A stretch of 64,000 bases of DNA from a virus: the IMG/VR virus record IMGVR_UViG_3300037189_010507, positions 26,572 through 90,571 of that record; one strand, given 5' to 3'. This document shows positions 42,801 to 52,582 of this stretch, in pieces (position 1 is the stretch's first letter; every line of letters starts with the position of its first letter). Under the pieces are notes generated by a model. It saw nothing but the letters and a program-made list of their open reading frames with translations, ran no database searches and was not told where the DNA came from. The position numbers and the translations under genes were made by a program.

Positions 42801-45800
42801 TCAGTTTGATTAAAATCAGCTAGAGAGAAAATACCACCGATATTAAGATTCCTTCCACCACCAGTACCACCATTTAAAACAGAAAAGTTAAATGAAGCAC
42901 TTGGGAATAAAGCATTTTCTGGTATAAAATCCATTTCATGTAAGCCTAAATATTTAGCATCTGATTGTTTAGTTGCTCTCCTCATAACAGTTATCAAATA
43001 GTTGCCAATACCATCAGCTGGATTAGCACTATAGGATTCAAAATTAACACCTATAGCCATATTCTCTGAAAAATTCCTTTGTAATTTTTCTAAATTTCCT
43101 TTCTTTAACATCTCATAGAGTTGCTGTCTAACATTCAAAGGAAATACATCAAATTCAGATGAAAGATTTGACATTTTAAATCCGCTATAATAACCAGTTC
43201 TTGATTTTTCAATTCTATCTTTTATACTTGCTATTCTTGAATCTCTAATAAATTTTATTCTTTGTTGTTGATTTATCTCATTTAATATAGCAAGATTTTC
43301 TGGTGTCGGATTTGCAATTCTATTCCCTGTGCCAAAAGAACCTCTTATATTTCTCTTAAAAGGAATTAGGCTTGAAGCTAAATCAAATGTTTTTTCTTTT
43401 ATTGAAATGCCAAGTTCGCTATAAGCTTTTTTTAATTCTGGGAAATTAAGACCAAATGCGTTGCCAATATCGCCAAGCACACTATCATCTCTTAAACTTT
43501 TTGGTTTTCCAAGTCTTTCTCCAAAATATTCAGCAGTCTTTGATTTATATTCAATTCCAAAAGGGCCTCCGTCTGCTTCTCTATAAAATTTCTTAGGTGT
43601 TGACTTAGGATTCTTAATTAATCTTTTAATATCAGTTATTTCATTACCAATTTTGACAGCTGTTGGATATTTTGCATTAATTTTATTTCTCAAATTGTAA
43701 TATGGATTCAACATTGTCTTATATATTGAACGAGGAAGTGAGAATTCTTGCGTATCAAGGTTCAAACCGGCTTCATAGGCATTACCAAAAAATCTTCTTA
43801 CTTTGTTACCACCATACAAGTCACCCCAGTTAGGCATAAACTCGCCTCTCCTAGCGAGATCAGCATCTCTATTTAAAAGACTTTGAACTTTCATTGCTTT
43901 TTGATGATAAAAATATTCAGGATAACTCATATCTTCAAGAAGACCACGTGAAGATGGGCGCATACCCCTTGTCTTTCTCATTAAAATAACTTTCTTTAAA
44001 TCTTGTAATTCTTTATATTGTTTATATAGTTTTGGATTCTTATTGAAAAAATTTGCCTTCTTAGCCCAGTATGCATCGGCTAGTGTTTCACGACCTGCTT
44101 TAGTAAATAATTGCGAAGTTGTTTTAAATCCTGATTGACTTCCTGTTTTAAACTTGCTAAGTCCAGATTTAATTCCAGATATTCCAACAACAGGGTCAAG
44201 AGCAAGTAGAGCCAACATATCTCCACCCATATTTGTTGCCATGTATGCACCAGAACCCTCTTTTGCAATTCCAGTCTTATCAAGACCATAATAAGCCAAC
44301 AAACCGCCTGGACTTAAAATAGTTCCTTTACCAAGAATTGACCTATTCTGAGAAGCCTCTTTCATCGCTCTTTCTGAGGCAGACATTGGTATGAAGCCAG
44401 CAAGACCGAATGGCCCTCTATCTAGCCCCATTAATTCTCTGTAGTCTTTTCCTGTTGTAACCATCTCCTTGGCAGCTTTTAATGTCTGACCCAAGGATGT
44501 TTGCATGAAAGGACTTGCAATCAGTTGGTTAAATAGACTTCCTTTAGCCTGTGACTCTCCAATACCAGCCTTGCCAAGAAGGGTTGAACCTAAAGCAACT
44601 GCAAACTCTGGAGCAAATGAAACGCCAGCAAGGAATGATGAAACACCAATCTTTGCTGTATTTGCAACGCCAGTGACAACTTTTCCTAATGTCTTATCCC
44701 AAAGAGAAACTTTTGCATTTTCCGGCTTATAAGCCAAATCACTAAATGGATTTAATACCTTTCTTTGATTAGCAACATTGTATCCACTTTCTTTCATCGC
44801 CTTTATTCTGGCTGATGTTTGATCCATCATTGCTTGATAGTTGTATTTGTAAATTCCTTCTTGATCAGCTTTTCTAAAATCTGCAGCTGAGGACAGTTTC
44901 TTTTTGCCCTTTACAAGACCGCCAATTGCGTAACTATCAAAATTAGTATTAAAATTATCAAAACCTTTTGGATCTGGTACTCTTACTGCACCAGTTCCTT
45001 TGCCCATTACCCATACTGAATTTTGGCTAAATGGCATTGTAATTTTGTTTAACTCTGTAGGCTTTTTAGTAAAGTATCTTAAGTAAGCATCTCTAGCTTG
45101 CCTGTTAATAAAAGCATTATTAGCAGAGCCAAAACTCTTTGGAGTTTTTGACATTTGACTCAATACGCTAAGTTCTTGATTAAAGTGCTCTGGTAGAGGG
45201 ATTTTATCTTTACCACTCATCTTTTGCCCTCTCATAAATGAATGTCCACCTGTACCGAGAGGAGGATTGTAAGCAGTGGCTCCAGCAGGGAAGTTCTTAT
45301 TACCTACAGCGTATTTTTTAATCCAGCCAAAAACAGCCATTCTATTTTTTACAACCATCTGCTGTAAGGCTGTTGCTAGATTTGCAGTTTTTGCAAAATG
45401 AGTACCACCATAATCATCCCATGCACCATCTTCAATGGCTAATCCACCACCCATCCAGCCATCTTTTGTTTTTACACGGTTTCTCCATTTAGGACCAATC
45501 CCCTTCCATGCATCTCCAGTTTCAGCAAAACCAATTGCATTCATGTAGGAACTAGATAGGCCTCCGTGTTTTTGTTGCCATACCCATTCTTTATATGCAG
45601 GATCATTAAATTCTTTTTCATCAAATCTTCTTGCGCCTTTAGGAACAATTCCACCAACAGCATATGGTTTAGGCTTGTATGTTCCTTGATTAATTTGTTG
45701 CATCATTCCCCATCCGTATTTCTTAACGGCTGAGTTTCTTACAACATATTCACCACCATGAAGAATTGCTGGGATACCTTGCTGAACTGGACCCTTTGTT

Positions 45801-48800
45801 GAACCACCCATTGCATATGGAATACCACCTTTATAATAACTAGATGGAGTTAAATTATAAGTACTATCATTTAGCAAATACTTTGTTTTATCAAGAACCA
45901 TTCTTGCAACCATTCTCGCTTTATTTGCAACAGTTCCAGACCTATTCCAACTATCATTTGTATTTTTAAACATAATGTCCAGATCACGAATTGATACATT
46001 TTCATTTGTTCTTCTTGGAAGGAAATATCCCAAAGTCTTTGACAAAAGAACACCTTGATCAGATTGAGGATATGCCCTCCTTCCTGCTGTTATAATTGCC
46101 GTTCTTAAAGAGACTGCATCTGTTGGAGTCGCAGTTACAGGAGTACTGCTTCCTGCCCTCATTCCAGCGTTATATAAGCCTGTACCAAGTGCTATTGACT
46201 CTTGGCGAGTAAGTGCCCTGCCCCCTGTTGCTCCCCCAAGACCGGGACCTGTTGCACCAGAAGTGTCTGCATTAGTGCCAGCCCCACCAGTAGAATCACC
46301 TGTATCAACAAGTGACTGATATTTCTTGTAGATTTCAAAAAGCTTCTTAAAAGATTCAGATTTAGTATCAATAACTGTTGTTAATGTATTTGTGAGTCCT
46401 TGATACTTTCTTGTTAAAGCATTAATGCTTGCATCAATTGTTTTATTCCATACACCATTTACACCAAATGGATTATTTTCAGTTAATACTCTGCCAATTG
46501 CTTCAAGCGAAGAAGTCAATGGGCCTGATGCGTTGACCCCAATCTGAGAGAGGGCACCGCCAAAAGAGTCCGAGAAGACAGTCCCCATGCTATTAGCAAT
46601 CGCTCTTGCTCCAATAAAGCCATTACCACCCTCAATAAGTTGGTTAAGCATTGTGTTGAATTCTTCGGCAGTCGTTGGAGGGAATTCTGTAATCTTCTTG
46701 GCAGCATCAGTAAATGACTTAATCATGTCATCAAAATACTTACTTGCTTCTTGCTTTGCTAACTTAATAGAATCAATTAAGTCTGCTCTATTTTGCTCAG
46801 CGACTTCTTTTGCTCTATCTTGATTAATGTCATTAATCTTTTCGGTATCTTGTGTTTCTTGTCTGGCTGCTTGATCTGCAATATTTCTTGCTTCATCAAT
46901 GTTTCCAGCGTATACAGCCATAGCATAACTGCGTCTGCTATTTATTCTATTAAGGGATCTTTCAGCCTCTGCTTCTCTTAATTTATTCTGATATTCTTGT
47001 TCTTTTGTTAATCTGCCCTCCGCCTTAGCAACATCTTCAATTTTCTTTATTTGTTCATCATAAATTGCAAGTGCAGATTCTTTTTGATTTTTTAGTACAT
47101 CTTGTATACTTTCAACAACACCTTGCATCGTGTCTTTAATACGATCTGCAATTTCTTGTTGAAGTTCTTTCTTTAAGCCCTTAAGAACAGCAGCAATCCT
47201 TTTTGCACCATCTTCTGCTCCATCTTCAAACCCTTGACCAGATTGATTAGCAATTGTTTCTTGAGCATCGTCTGCATCTACATCAACGCTATTTTCATCT
47301 TTACCGCCAAAGAGATCCAGTTTTCCTTTACTCTTTTTGACACCACCCTTAGCAAGTTTATCAACAGCGCCTTTTGCTTTTTCAACTCCAGAATCAATGC
47401 CTCTTTTAAGCGTGTCACCAGCTGAATTAACAGCATTTGCAACTGTTCTTACAGTGCCGACATATGCATCTCTAGCATTTTTTAAACCACCTAAAACAGC
47501 ACCACCTGCTGCTCCTAAGAATCTTCCAAGGATTGGTATTCTTTTAACTTGACCTAAAACCCATTCAACAAAGCCAAAAAATAAATCTGTTGCTTGTTCA
47601 ATACCCCATGCCCATGCTTTCATAAAAGCAGTTGGAATTTCAAAAATCAAATTAATAATTTGCTTAACAAGGAAACTCATTATTGTAATTCCAAGTTTTA
47701 CAACGCCTCCAAAGACATTAGCAAAAGCTGCTGCTAATGCTTTTAGGGCATCACCCCATTTTCCTTGAAAAATATTAACAACAAATTTAACAAGATTAAC
47801 AATTCCATAAAGATATGGTTGAATTATATTTTCTACCAAAAACTTAAAAACATTTGCAACAAATTCAAGAATTTTTGTTAATCCATTAAAAGCACTTCCA
47901 AGACCGCCAATAGCGCCTTCTGCGCCATCTGCGCCACTACCGAAGGAACTAAACAGATCGACAATGGGTCTGATTAAAGATTCAAATGTTGTTTTTAATG
48001 TACCAAGAACTTTTTTAATAGTTGCAAACCCAGAAGCGCCAGATTGCTTGAACTTATCCATGTTTTTCATAACAAGCGTTATTGCAACGCCAAGTGAAAG
48101 AATTATAATGCCTATACCAGATGCTATAAGAGTTATCTTAGTAAGTTTAATTGCATTATTGACTAATCCAAATGATTTTGCAAAACCGCCAACACTTGCT
48201 TGCATTCTTGCAAAAGCACCGGGTCCTGTACCAGTAAAAGCTAGAGTTTCAATTCGTAATAATCTTTGTGCTTCTTTTGCTCCTAATAATCCTTTTTGAT
48301 ACATCCCAACAGCAGCAGTTGGAGCACCTTTAATTGCAGAAAGGCTACTTGTTAATGCAGAAGATGATCTAGCACCAATTGTGTCATATGCTTGAAGAGC
48401 TCTACCTCTTATACCACCACCAGCAATTGAGAGCGCTCTTTCTTCTGAGATTTCTCTTCCGAGTCTCATAATTCTTCCACCGCCAAGAGATGAAGATGGA
48501 GATGTTCTTGTTATTCCAGTTCTTTCAAAGGCTTGCTGTCTAAGGTTAATTGCTTCACCAACATCAGCTGCTGATATTGATCTAAAGCCAGTTCTTCTTC
48601 CACGAAGACCAAATCTTTGTTCAATGTTATATCGTGTACCAGAAGCACCAGATCTTCTTAAACCCATTTGCTCCATTGAAAACTCTTCTTCTGCGAATGC
48701 TTTACGAGCAGCAGAAGGGATTCTTGCGGTAGGGTCTAGGGGATCAATAATGCCAGCAGATGTTCTGACGAGTCTTCTTAGTCTAGCAGCAGGAGTTGCC

Positions 48801-51187
48801 CCACCACTAAGCATTGGGTCAAGAGTAGGGTCTCCAGATAATGCTCCCCTCACAGTCTTTTGAGACATTACTTCGCTTACTAAAGGAAGAGGAGCAGTTG
48901 TTGTCTTTTGAAGAACGCCTGTCATCTCTCCAAGTTTTTTAGCCATATTTGAGACTGGCCCATCACCACTTGATAATGTTGCAATAAATGTTGCAAATTT
49001 ACCATTGGTATTTACAACAGTATCACCCATAACAGTTATTGGTTTTGTTAATTTAAGAAGACCATCTCTTGCTGCAAGGGATTCAATCGTCATTGTTTTA
49101 AGTCCTGGCAGGAAGCCAAATAAAACTTTTCCAATGCTACCCATTGCCAGTCTAAACTGACCAAATACAAAAATCAACGGACCAATTGCAGCAGTTGCTC
49201 CTGCGCCTATGAGAGCCATTGTGGAAATTAACTTTTTAGTTCTATCATCAAGACTGGACCATTTTTCAATAAGAGTCGTTGAAATGTCTGAAATTTTTTC
49301 TATTGCTGGTTTTATGCTTGTTAGAATGTCGGAAGCAAAGGCTTTAAAGTTATTTTTTAGAATAGAAATTTGTGTATCAAGTGCACTCAAAGACACCTCT
49401 AATTCTCTTTGAGCAACTTCAGAAGCATTAGCCGCTCCAGCAAGTTGGATAAACATTGCTCTGCCAGCTTCTGTTGCTACTGAGCCAATTAAGTCAACTT
49501 GGTCTTCTCTTTGTGCTTTTACAATTTCGTCAGTAACTTTTTTTCTAACTTCTTTTGCAGCATTAATTTGTGATTGAGTTACTTTACCCTGCATTCCTTC
49601 AACATCTTGACCAGCCTGTGCAGTTGCAATTCTTGCAATAATACCAATATCTTTAAAACTTTGAATAACTGGGAGGTTAGCATTTTTGGCTCTATTAGCT
49701 GCAAATACCGCAGTGTTTGCATAGCCTTGCAATCTTTTTTCCGCACTCTCTGTTGCGGGGATAGTTTCATTCTTTAATAATTTGTCAAAAGCTGCTAATT
49801 GAGCAATTGCAACTTCCATTCTTGGACCTTGACGAACGCCAAAAACTTTTGCAAAGAATTCCATTGCGCCTTCTTGACCAGCAGCACTGTCTTTTAATTC
49901 ATTAAAAGAATCAATAAGGCTTTGAATTGCATCAAGACCAGTACCCTTGACTTCTGTAAAACTCGTTCCATACTGCTTTGCTAATGATTTAAACATCTCA
50001 GCATTTTGCTTAGTTGGTGCTGTTAGTCTTTGAAGTGAAACTTTAATTGAGTTAGCAGACGCTCCAACTTCAAAACCAGCAGATTTCATAGGAGCAAGCA
50101 ATGCTGCTGCTTCAGTCATTGATAAGCCGAATGATGTGGCAGCAGCAGCAACTTCTGGGAATGCATCACCAAGATCTTTAAGTGTTAAAGCCGTTACGTT
50201 TTCAACAGAGTTGAATAAGTTTAATTGTGCAGTAGCTGCTTTAATTCCTGCAAGTTCTCTTGCTTCAACTGTTGGAAATAGTCTGCCAGATTGCTGGAAT
50301 GCTCTTTGTGCTTGGAAGTAAAGGCTCTGTACCAGATCTTTAGCATTGCCAATATCCATATTACCAAGCTTTTCTGTCTTGGCTGTTAGTTCTGTAATTT
50401 CTTCAATATTCTTAGTTACTTGAATACCAAGTTCTGCAAAGTCTCCAGCAAGTCCAACTGTTAAGCTTTTTGATACACCATAGGTTCTACTGATCTTAGT
50501 TAAACCTTCATCAAGTCTATTATAATTATTAACTAATTTATTAACACTATCAACTTGTTTCTCTGTTGCGTTATTTAAATCAACACCAATTTTTTTAGCA
50601 GCAGCATCTGCAGTTGGAGCAACTGTTTCAAGAACCTTAGTTAATCTAACAAATTCTCTATCTATTGCGACAAGAGATTGTAAACCAAATCTTGAAAACC
50701 CCATGATCGGTGTTGTAAGACCAATAATAAGGCTTCGACCTACGAACTGAGCGTCTTTACCAAGTCTCTTTTGCTCTTGTGAAAGTGATTTAAGATCCTC
50801 AACTAAAGCGCGAACTCTAATACTCTTTAATGATTCTTCATAAGCTTTTAAATCTCTAACAGCAATTTGTCTAAATTCAGAAGATGCTCCTGACGCAAAT
50901 TTATAAGATGTTCCTAACCCAGAAATTTCTTTTCTTACTCTAGAAAATTCATTAGTAAGAATTGCATTGTTTCTTGCAACTTCAGAAATAGTTTTTGCAT
51001 GATTTTTTAAAGATGAATCTGAGGAACCTATGGCAGATGATAGAGCACGACTTCTTGCTTCAAGGTTTTTAATTGGGTTTGTAGCGCCAACAATAGCCCT
51101 GTTTAATTGATTCATGGCATTGCTTAAGTTGTAGACTTTCTCTACACCTTGAACGGCTATGCCTAATACAATATCTACATCACTCAT
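39896..51187 (-). CDS. Tail tape measure protein, giant, with cell-wall hydrolase and duplicated C-terminal modules
   Basis: About 3,763 residues from ATG 51187 (a TTG lies one codon earlier). The first ~1,400 residues are typical tape measure: coiled coils, hydrophobic spans near 655-690 and 1,030-1,200, and Gly/Ala-rich linkers. Residues ~1,450-1,560 are a long coiled coil. About 1,880-1,955 resembles an Rpf/transglycosylase domain (FAETGDAWKG, GGGLAIEDGAWDDYGGTHFA, ATALQQM). The motif G(I/V)PA(I/M)LHGGEYVV occurs near 1,806 and 3,657, and a ~170-residue module occurs near 2,690-2,860 and 3,430-3,590. It would set tail length and help DNA cross the cell wall. The single reading frame is intact over 11.3 kb. 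Confidence 0.92.
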   Translation of the reverse strand: MSDVDIVLGIAVQGVEKVYNLSNAMNQLNRAIVGATNPIKNLEARSRALSSAIGSSDSSLKNHAKTISEVARNNAILTNEFSRVRKEISGLGTSYKFASGASSEFRQIAVRDLKAYEESLKSIRVRALVEDLKSLSQEQKRLGKDAQFVGRSLIIGLTTPIMGFSRFGLQSLVAIDREFVRLTKVLETVAPTADAAAKKIGVDLNNATEKQVDSVNKLVNNYNRLDEGLTKISRTYGVSKSLTVGLAGDFAELGIQVTKNIEEITELTAKTEKLGNMDIGNAKDLVQSLYFQAQRAFQQSGRLFPTVEARELAGIKAATAQLNLFNSVENVTALTLKDLGDAFPEVAAAATSFGLSMTEAAALLAPMKSAGFEVGASANSIKVSLQRLTAPTKQNAEMFKSLAKQYGTSFTEVKGTGLDAIQSLIDSFNELKDSAAGQEGAMEFFAKVFGVRQGPRMEVAIAQLAAFDKLLKNETIPATESAEKRLQGYANTAVFAANRAKNANLPVIQSFKDIGIIARIATAQAGQDVEGMQGKVTQSQINAAKEVRKKVTDEIVKAQREDQVDLIGSVATEAGRAMFIQLAGAANASEVAQRELEVSLSALDTQISILKNNFKAFASDILTSIKPAIEKISDISTTLIEKWSSLDDRTKKLISTMALIGAGATAAIGPLIFVFGQFRLAMGSIGKVLFGFLPGLKTMTIESLAARDGLLKLTKPITVMGDTVVNTNGKFATFIATLSSGDGPVSNMAKKLGEMTGVLQKTTTAPLPLVSEVMSQKTVRGALSGDPTLDPMLSGGATPAARLRRLVRTSAGIIDPLDPTARIPSAARKAFAEEEFSMEQMGLRRSGASGTRYNIEQRFGLRGRRTGFRSISAADVGEAINLRQQAFERTGITRTSPSSSLGGGRIMRLGREISEERALSIAGGGIRGRALQAYDTIGARSSSALTSSLSAIKGAPTAAVGMYQKGLLGAKEAQRLLRIETLAFTGTGPGAFARMQASVGGFAKSFGLVNNAIKLTKITLIASGIGIIILSLGVAITLVMKNMDKFKQSGASGFATIKKVLGTLKTTFESLIRPIVDLFSSFGSGADGAEGAIGGLGSAFNGLTKILEFVANVFKFLVENIIQPYLYGIVNLVKFVVNIFQGKWGDALKALAAAFANVFGGVVKLGITIMSFLVKQIINLIFEIPTAFMKAWAWGIEQATDLFFGFVEWVLGQVKRIPILGRFLGAAGGAVLGGLKNARDAYVGTVRTVANAVNSAGDTLKRGIDSGVEKAKGAVDKLAKGGVKKSKGKLDLFGGKDENSVDVDADDAQETIANQSGQGFEDGAEDGAKRIAAVLKGLKKELQQEIADRIKDTMQGVVESIQDVLKNQKESALAIYDEQIKKIEDVAKAEGRLTKEQEYQNKLREAEAERSLNRINSRRSYAMAVYAGNIDEARNIADQAARQETQDTEKINDINQDRAKEVAEQNRADLIDSIKLAKQEASKYFDDMIKSFTDAAKKITEFPPTTAEEFNTMLNQLIEGGNGFIGARAIANSMGTVFSDSFGGALSQIGVNASGPLTSSLEAIGRVLTENNPFGVNGVWNKTIDASINALTRKYQGLTNTLTTVIDTKSESFKKLFEIYKKYQSLVDTGDSTGGAGTNADTSGATGPGLGGATGGRALTRQESIALGTGLYNAGMRAGSSTPVTATPTDAVSLRTAIITAGRRAYPQSDQGVLLSKTLGYFLPRRTNENVSIRDLDIMFKNTNDSWNRSGTVANKARMVARMVLDKTKYLLNDSTYNLTPSSYYKGGIPYAMGGSTKGPVQQGIPAILHGGEYVVRNSAVKKYGWGMMQQINQGTYKPKPYAVGGIVPKGARRFDEKEFNDPAYKEWVWQQKHGGLSSSYMNAIGFAETGDAWKGIGPKWRNRVKTKDGWMGGGLAIEDGAWDDYGGTHFAKTANLATALQQMVVKNRMAVFGWIKKYAVGNKNFPAGATAYNPPLGTGGHSFMRGQKMSGKDKIPLPEHFNQELSVLSQMSKTPKSFGSANNAFINRQARDAYLRYFTKKPTELNKITMPFSQNSVWVMGKGTGAVRVPDPKGFDNFNTNFDSYAIGGLVKGKKKLSSAADFRKADQEGIYKYNYQAMMDQTSARIKAMKESGYNVANQRKVLNPFSDLAYKPENAKVSLWDKTLGKVVTGVANTAKIGVSSFLAGVSFAPEFAVALGSTLLGKAGIGESQAKGSLFNQLIASPFMQTSLGQTLKAAKEMVTTGKDYRELMGLDRGPFGLAGFIPMSASERAMKEASQNRSILGKGTILSPGGLLAYYGLDKTGIAKEGSGAYMATNMGGDMLALLALDPVVGISGIKSGLSKFKTGSQSGFKTTSQLFTKAGRETLADAYWAKKANFFNKNPKLYKQYKELQDLKKVILMRKTRGMRPSSRGLLEDMSYPEYFYHQKAMKVQSLLNRDADLARRGEFMPNWGDLYGGNKVRRFFGNAYEAGLNLDTQEFSLPRSIYKTMLNPYYNLRNKINAKYPTAVKIGNEITDIKRLIKNPKSTPKKFYREADGGPFGIEYKSKTAEYFGERLGKPKSLRDDSVLGDIGNAFGLNFPELKKAYSELGISIKEKTFDLASSLIPFKRNIRGSFGTGNRIANPTPENLAILNEINQQQRIKFIRDSRIASIKDRIEKSRTGYYSGFKMSNLSSEFDVFPLNVRQQLYEMLKKGNLEKLQRNFSENMAIGVNFESYSANPADGIGNYLITVMRRATKQSDAKYLGLHEMDFIPENALFPSASFNFSVLNGGTGGGRNLNIGGIFSLADFNQTDVSKLLAFVYMNIIKKHNVTTVTNGSYSKYSYALSDRLSAMMEFLDPSVQVMTPPLSSWRPNNIEFPEMITGGKLFQTELDREIFLNNFNRIKDILAKAKVKAGEKSLLQASKEAKKAGRVPKSADEWQQAYEDYSANARNMRDMQWMATMAASSTGIDQNAFNLLSWPFQHFLQSPAGAIFMRTMRTVRNESLSPQSVLPPPIPSRIIDRIPLDEVFNGGLIRGYETGGLVKGQKNTKTPSAAGFRMADYIPDFDIQTITYNATQDVKKKKKGLWGKFTSAVTSPFRAVKNRLQKEMFGAMYGRGTGTSGSYADTFKGFTEATNDASLFNITGDSNKELPVGSIFRNRALLKASNALRVGMDFTPSGGVMAAYNAADKNRSGLSRLGWLLSSFGSMAGNTTIFAPNSGYMSGAGKGIKGVSNLQKTIQEASNVEQFFPGTGIPMPAGLRPTLSQETGRILNLIGARASGSGDVLRRETFPDSADSHHVWRLSRKIGEVKDGYFDILSDRSRSSEIRNMAREMYYKTPRLASSAFRAASFPIEDFWRIARSSGRNFSDEQIENALSLANIRGHRYSSPTHPDLYGYSDLDRFMDALYTGRVVNRKLPTDMYKYTTYINQRKIKAEMRDRVLKNIDISKSIRMARMAGVLSSREELKALTDKMILNVNISGSRGTNYDITTWQPLSDGSFGNTSNFQFSIDPRAGSLDVGILQRGNSIGSAVDVMKMLSYVYSDIMLPNNIDAINPGSTSVHSEALVIKLKEVFEKLDPRIRFISWYGEHYPTSLNDIDFYPGPHLARYSGSRISELNPENVFKDLGVRRRTHLMLRRIMENARGVTGESKSDIRDRIGGYANGGFVNAFASQGVPAMLHGGEYVVNSNAVKNLGIAALQAINDMRFNTPKSPSYAGPVQPQTSSTSTVHIYVDNFIGEKQWFESMMKDYNINVAPQNQKAAGLNNTTISTYRGINRGL

Positions 51188-51238
51188 CAATTAGTACCTA
51201 TCAAATTATCCCATTTTACAGTAAAAAATGCAATAAAA

Positions 51239-51571
51239 TTATTGAGAGAATTCAAAGCCAAGACCGATTGGAATATCAACAATATTGTCTTTAGTAATTG
51301 AATTATCATCTACAGGATTCTGGTCATACCAATCATCATCAAAATCAACCTCTCCACCAAATGCAACAGCAGATGCTTTAATTGTCTTTGAATATTCATT
51401 ACCGCATGCACGATATAAAAGGAAAAGTTCATGTAGGAGCAAGGAGTCTTCTAATTCTTCTAGATTCTTCCAAGCCCCTATCTGAACAAAAACTTCTGAT
51501 TCATACTTCAGTAAGGGAAGATCATCCCATGCGATTGGCTCACCAGAACCTGCTGACCCTCCCTCTACAGG
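51239..51571 (-). CDS. Tail assembly chaperone, -1 frameshift extension
   Basis: This open frame has no good start of its own (TTG only) but continues the gene at 51565 in the -1 frame from the slippery site. 110 residues: PVEGGSAGSGEPIAW, then a helical region and a very acidic end (FDDDWYDQNPVDDNS). As in lambda gpGT, the fused product of about 238 residues recruits the tape measure and tail tube proteins. Confidence 0.8.
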   Translation of the reverse strand, partial: PVEGGSAGSGEPIAWDDLPLLKYESEVFVQIGAWKNLEELEDSLLLHELFLLYRACGNEYSKTIKASAVAFGGEVDFDDDWYDQNPVDDNSITKDNIVDIPIGLGFEFSQ

Positions 51572-51876
51572 TTTGGGTCGCCACCCATAGCGACTGCCAT
51601 GAGTTCTTGGAATGAACGAAGATCAAGTGCGTCTTCCAATGCATCTTCATCAGCAGCCAACTCTGGGTCTACCTTCTTAAGAGCAATCTTTGCCGCAGCA
51701 ACCATCTTGTCAATGTCCTCATCGGTCATTGCACCTTCATCTGTTGCTTTCATATCATTTGCAACCTTCATGAATTCTCTGAGTGAACGGATTGTGAGGG
51801 GCTTAATTGTTCGCACCTTGCCATCAGCAAACACGATATCTGTTCCCTTGTACATATCCACATTCTTATTAGCCAT
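51565..51876 (-). CDS. Tail assembly chaperone (gpG-like)
   Basis: 103 residues from ATG 51876 (AAAGGATGG upstream); the earlier ATG at 51954 lies in the leader. Contains KGTDIVFADGKVRTIKPLTIRSLREF and an acidic helical end. Located between the major tail protein and the tape measure protein, as expected. Its last codons GAC CCA AAC CTG TAG contain the frameshift site. Confidence 0.8.
   Translation of the reverse strand: MANKNVDMYKGTDIVFADGKVRTIKPLTIRSLREFMKVANDMKATDEGAMTDEDIDKMVAAAKIALKKVDPELAADEDALEDALDLRSFQELMAVAMGGDPNL
51571..51577 (-). other. Programmed -1 frameshift slippery heptamer CCCAAAC
   Basis: The heptamer C CCA AAC sits in the correct phase (X XXY YYZ) two codons before the stop of the first frame. 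After a -1 slip the ribosome reads CCT GTA GAG and continues for 110 codons. Confidence 0.85.
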
Positions 51877-51906
51877 TTTAAATGAACCATCCTTTTGTCT
51901 ATAAAT

Positions 51907-51938
51907 AGGGAAAATCCCCTGTGCAATATAATACCACA
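51907..51938 (-). promoter_or_regulatory. Extended -10 promoter with hairpin leader
   Basis: TGTGGTATTAT at 51938-51928, then GCAC and AGGGGATTTTCCCT (51920-51907), a short stem. Transcription from here would give extra message for the tail chaperones and tape measure. Confidence 0.5.
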
Positions 51939-51974
51939 CAGAGGATTGACCCAAGTACTAAAGATTAGTGTTTT

Positions 51975-52568
51975 TTATGTCTGATCGATGATCTTACCGT
52001 ATTCGTAACCAGTATCGTCAGATGCTGGAAGTACACGGAATGAAACTGCAAAGACGGATGCCTCTGCTCTCTTCATGCTGATTGTTGATGATTCCATTGA
52101 GATTGCTCTCTTTGTTCTGAACTTACGTGTCTTCGTTGTTGATGCGTCAGAGCCAGGTGCATTACCTTCAATCTGAACAGCCTTCTCGAATGGGTACACG
52201 CTCTGTCCACCAAACTTGAATGTTCTAGTGCTTGCACCGTCAAGTGTGTTAACGATGTCTGCTCCCTCAGAATCACTGTTTGCGATTGTAGTGTTGTAGC
52301 TCCATGCGATTGCAAGGTTTCTCAAAGTGCCTTCGGCCATGGTTGTCTTAACCATAACCTTAACTCTTGACTGAATAACCTTAGCAGCGTCACCGAATTG
52401 GTCGACTTCAATATCAACCATATCTGGCTGCCAAGAAATTTCTACACCACCTTGGGTGTAGCCAACATCAGTAAGAGCGTCAAAGTCGGTTCCTGTCATT
52501 GTCAAGTTGGAAGCACCAACTTTAACAACTGCTTCACCGACCACAATATTTGCTGCGTTTGTTGCCAT
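51975..52568 (-). CDS. Major tail (tube) protein
   Basis: 197 residues: NIVVGEAVVKVGASNLTMTG, VGYTQGGVEISWQPDMVDIEVDQFGDAAKVI, and a beta-sandwich body with KRAISMESSTISMKRAE. The GYTxGGVEI..P....V..DQ.G.... pattern is the hallmark of siphophage tail tube proteins. AGGAG precedes the start. Polymerises around the tape measure. Confidence 0.85.
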   Translation of the reverse strand: MATNAANIVVGEAVVKVGASNLTMTGTDFDALTDVGYTQGGVEISWQPDMVDIEVDQFGDAAKVIQSRVKVMVKTTMAEGTLRNLAIAWSYNTTIANSDSEGADIVNTLDGASTRTFKFGGQSVYPFEKAVQIEGNAPGSDASTTKTRKFRTKRAISMESSTISMKRAEASVFAVSFRVLPASDDTGYEYGKIIDQT

Positions 52569-52582
52569 TTTTTTCTCCTAAA

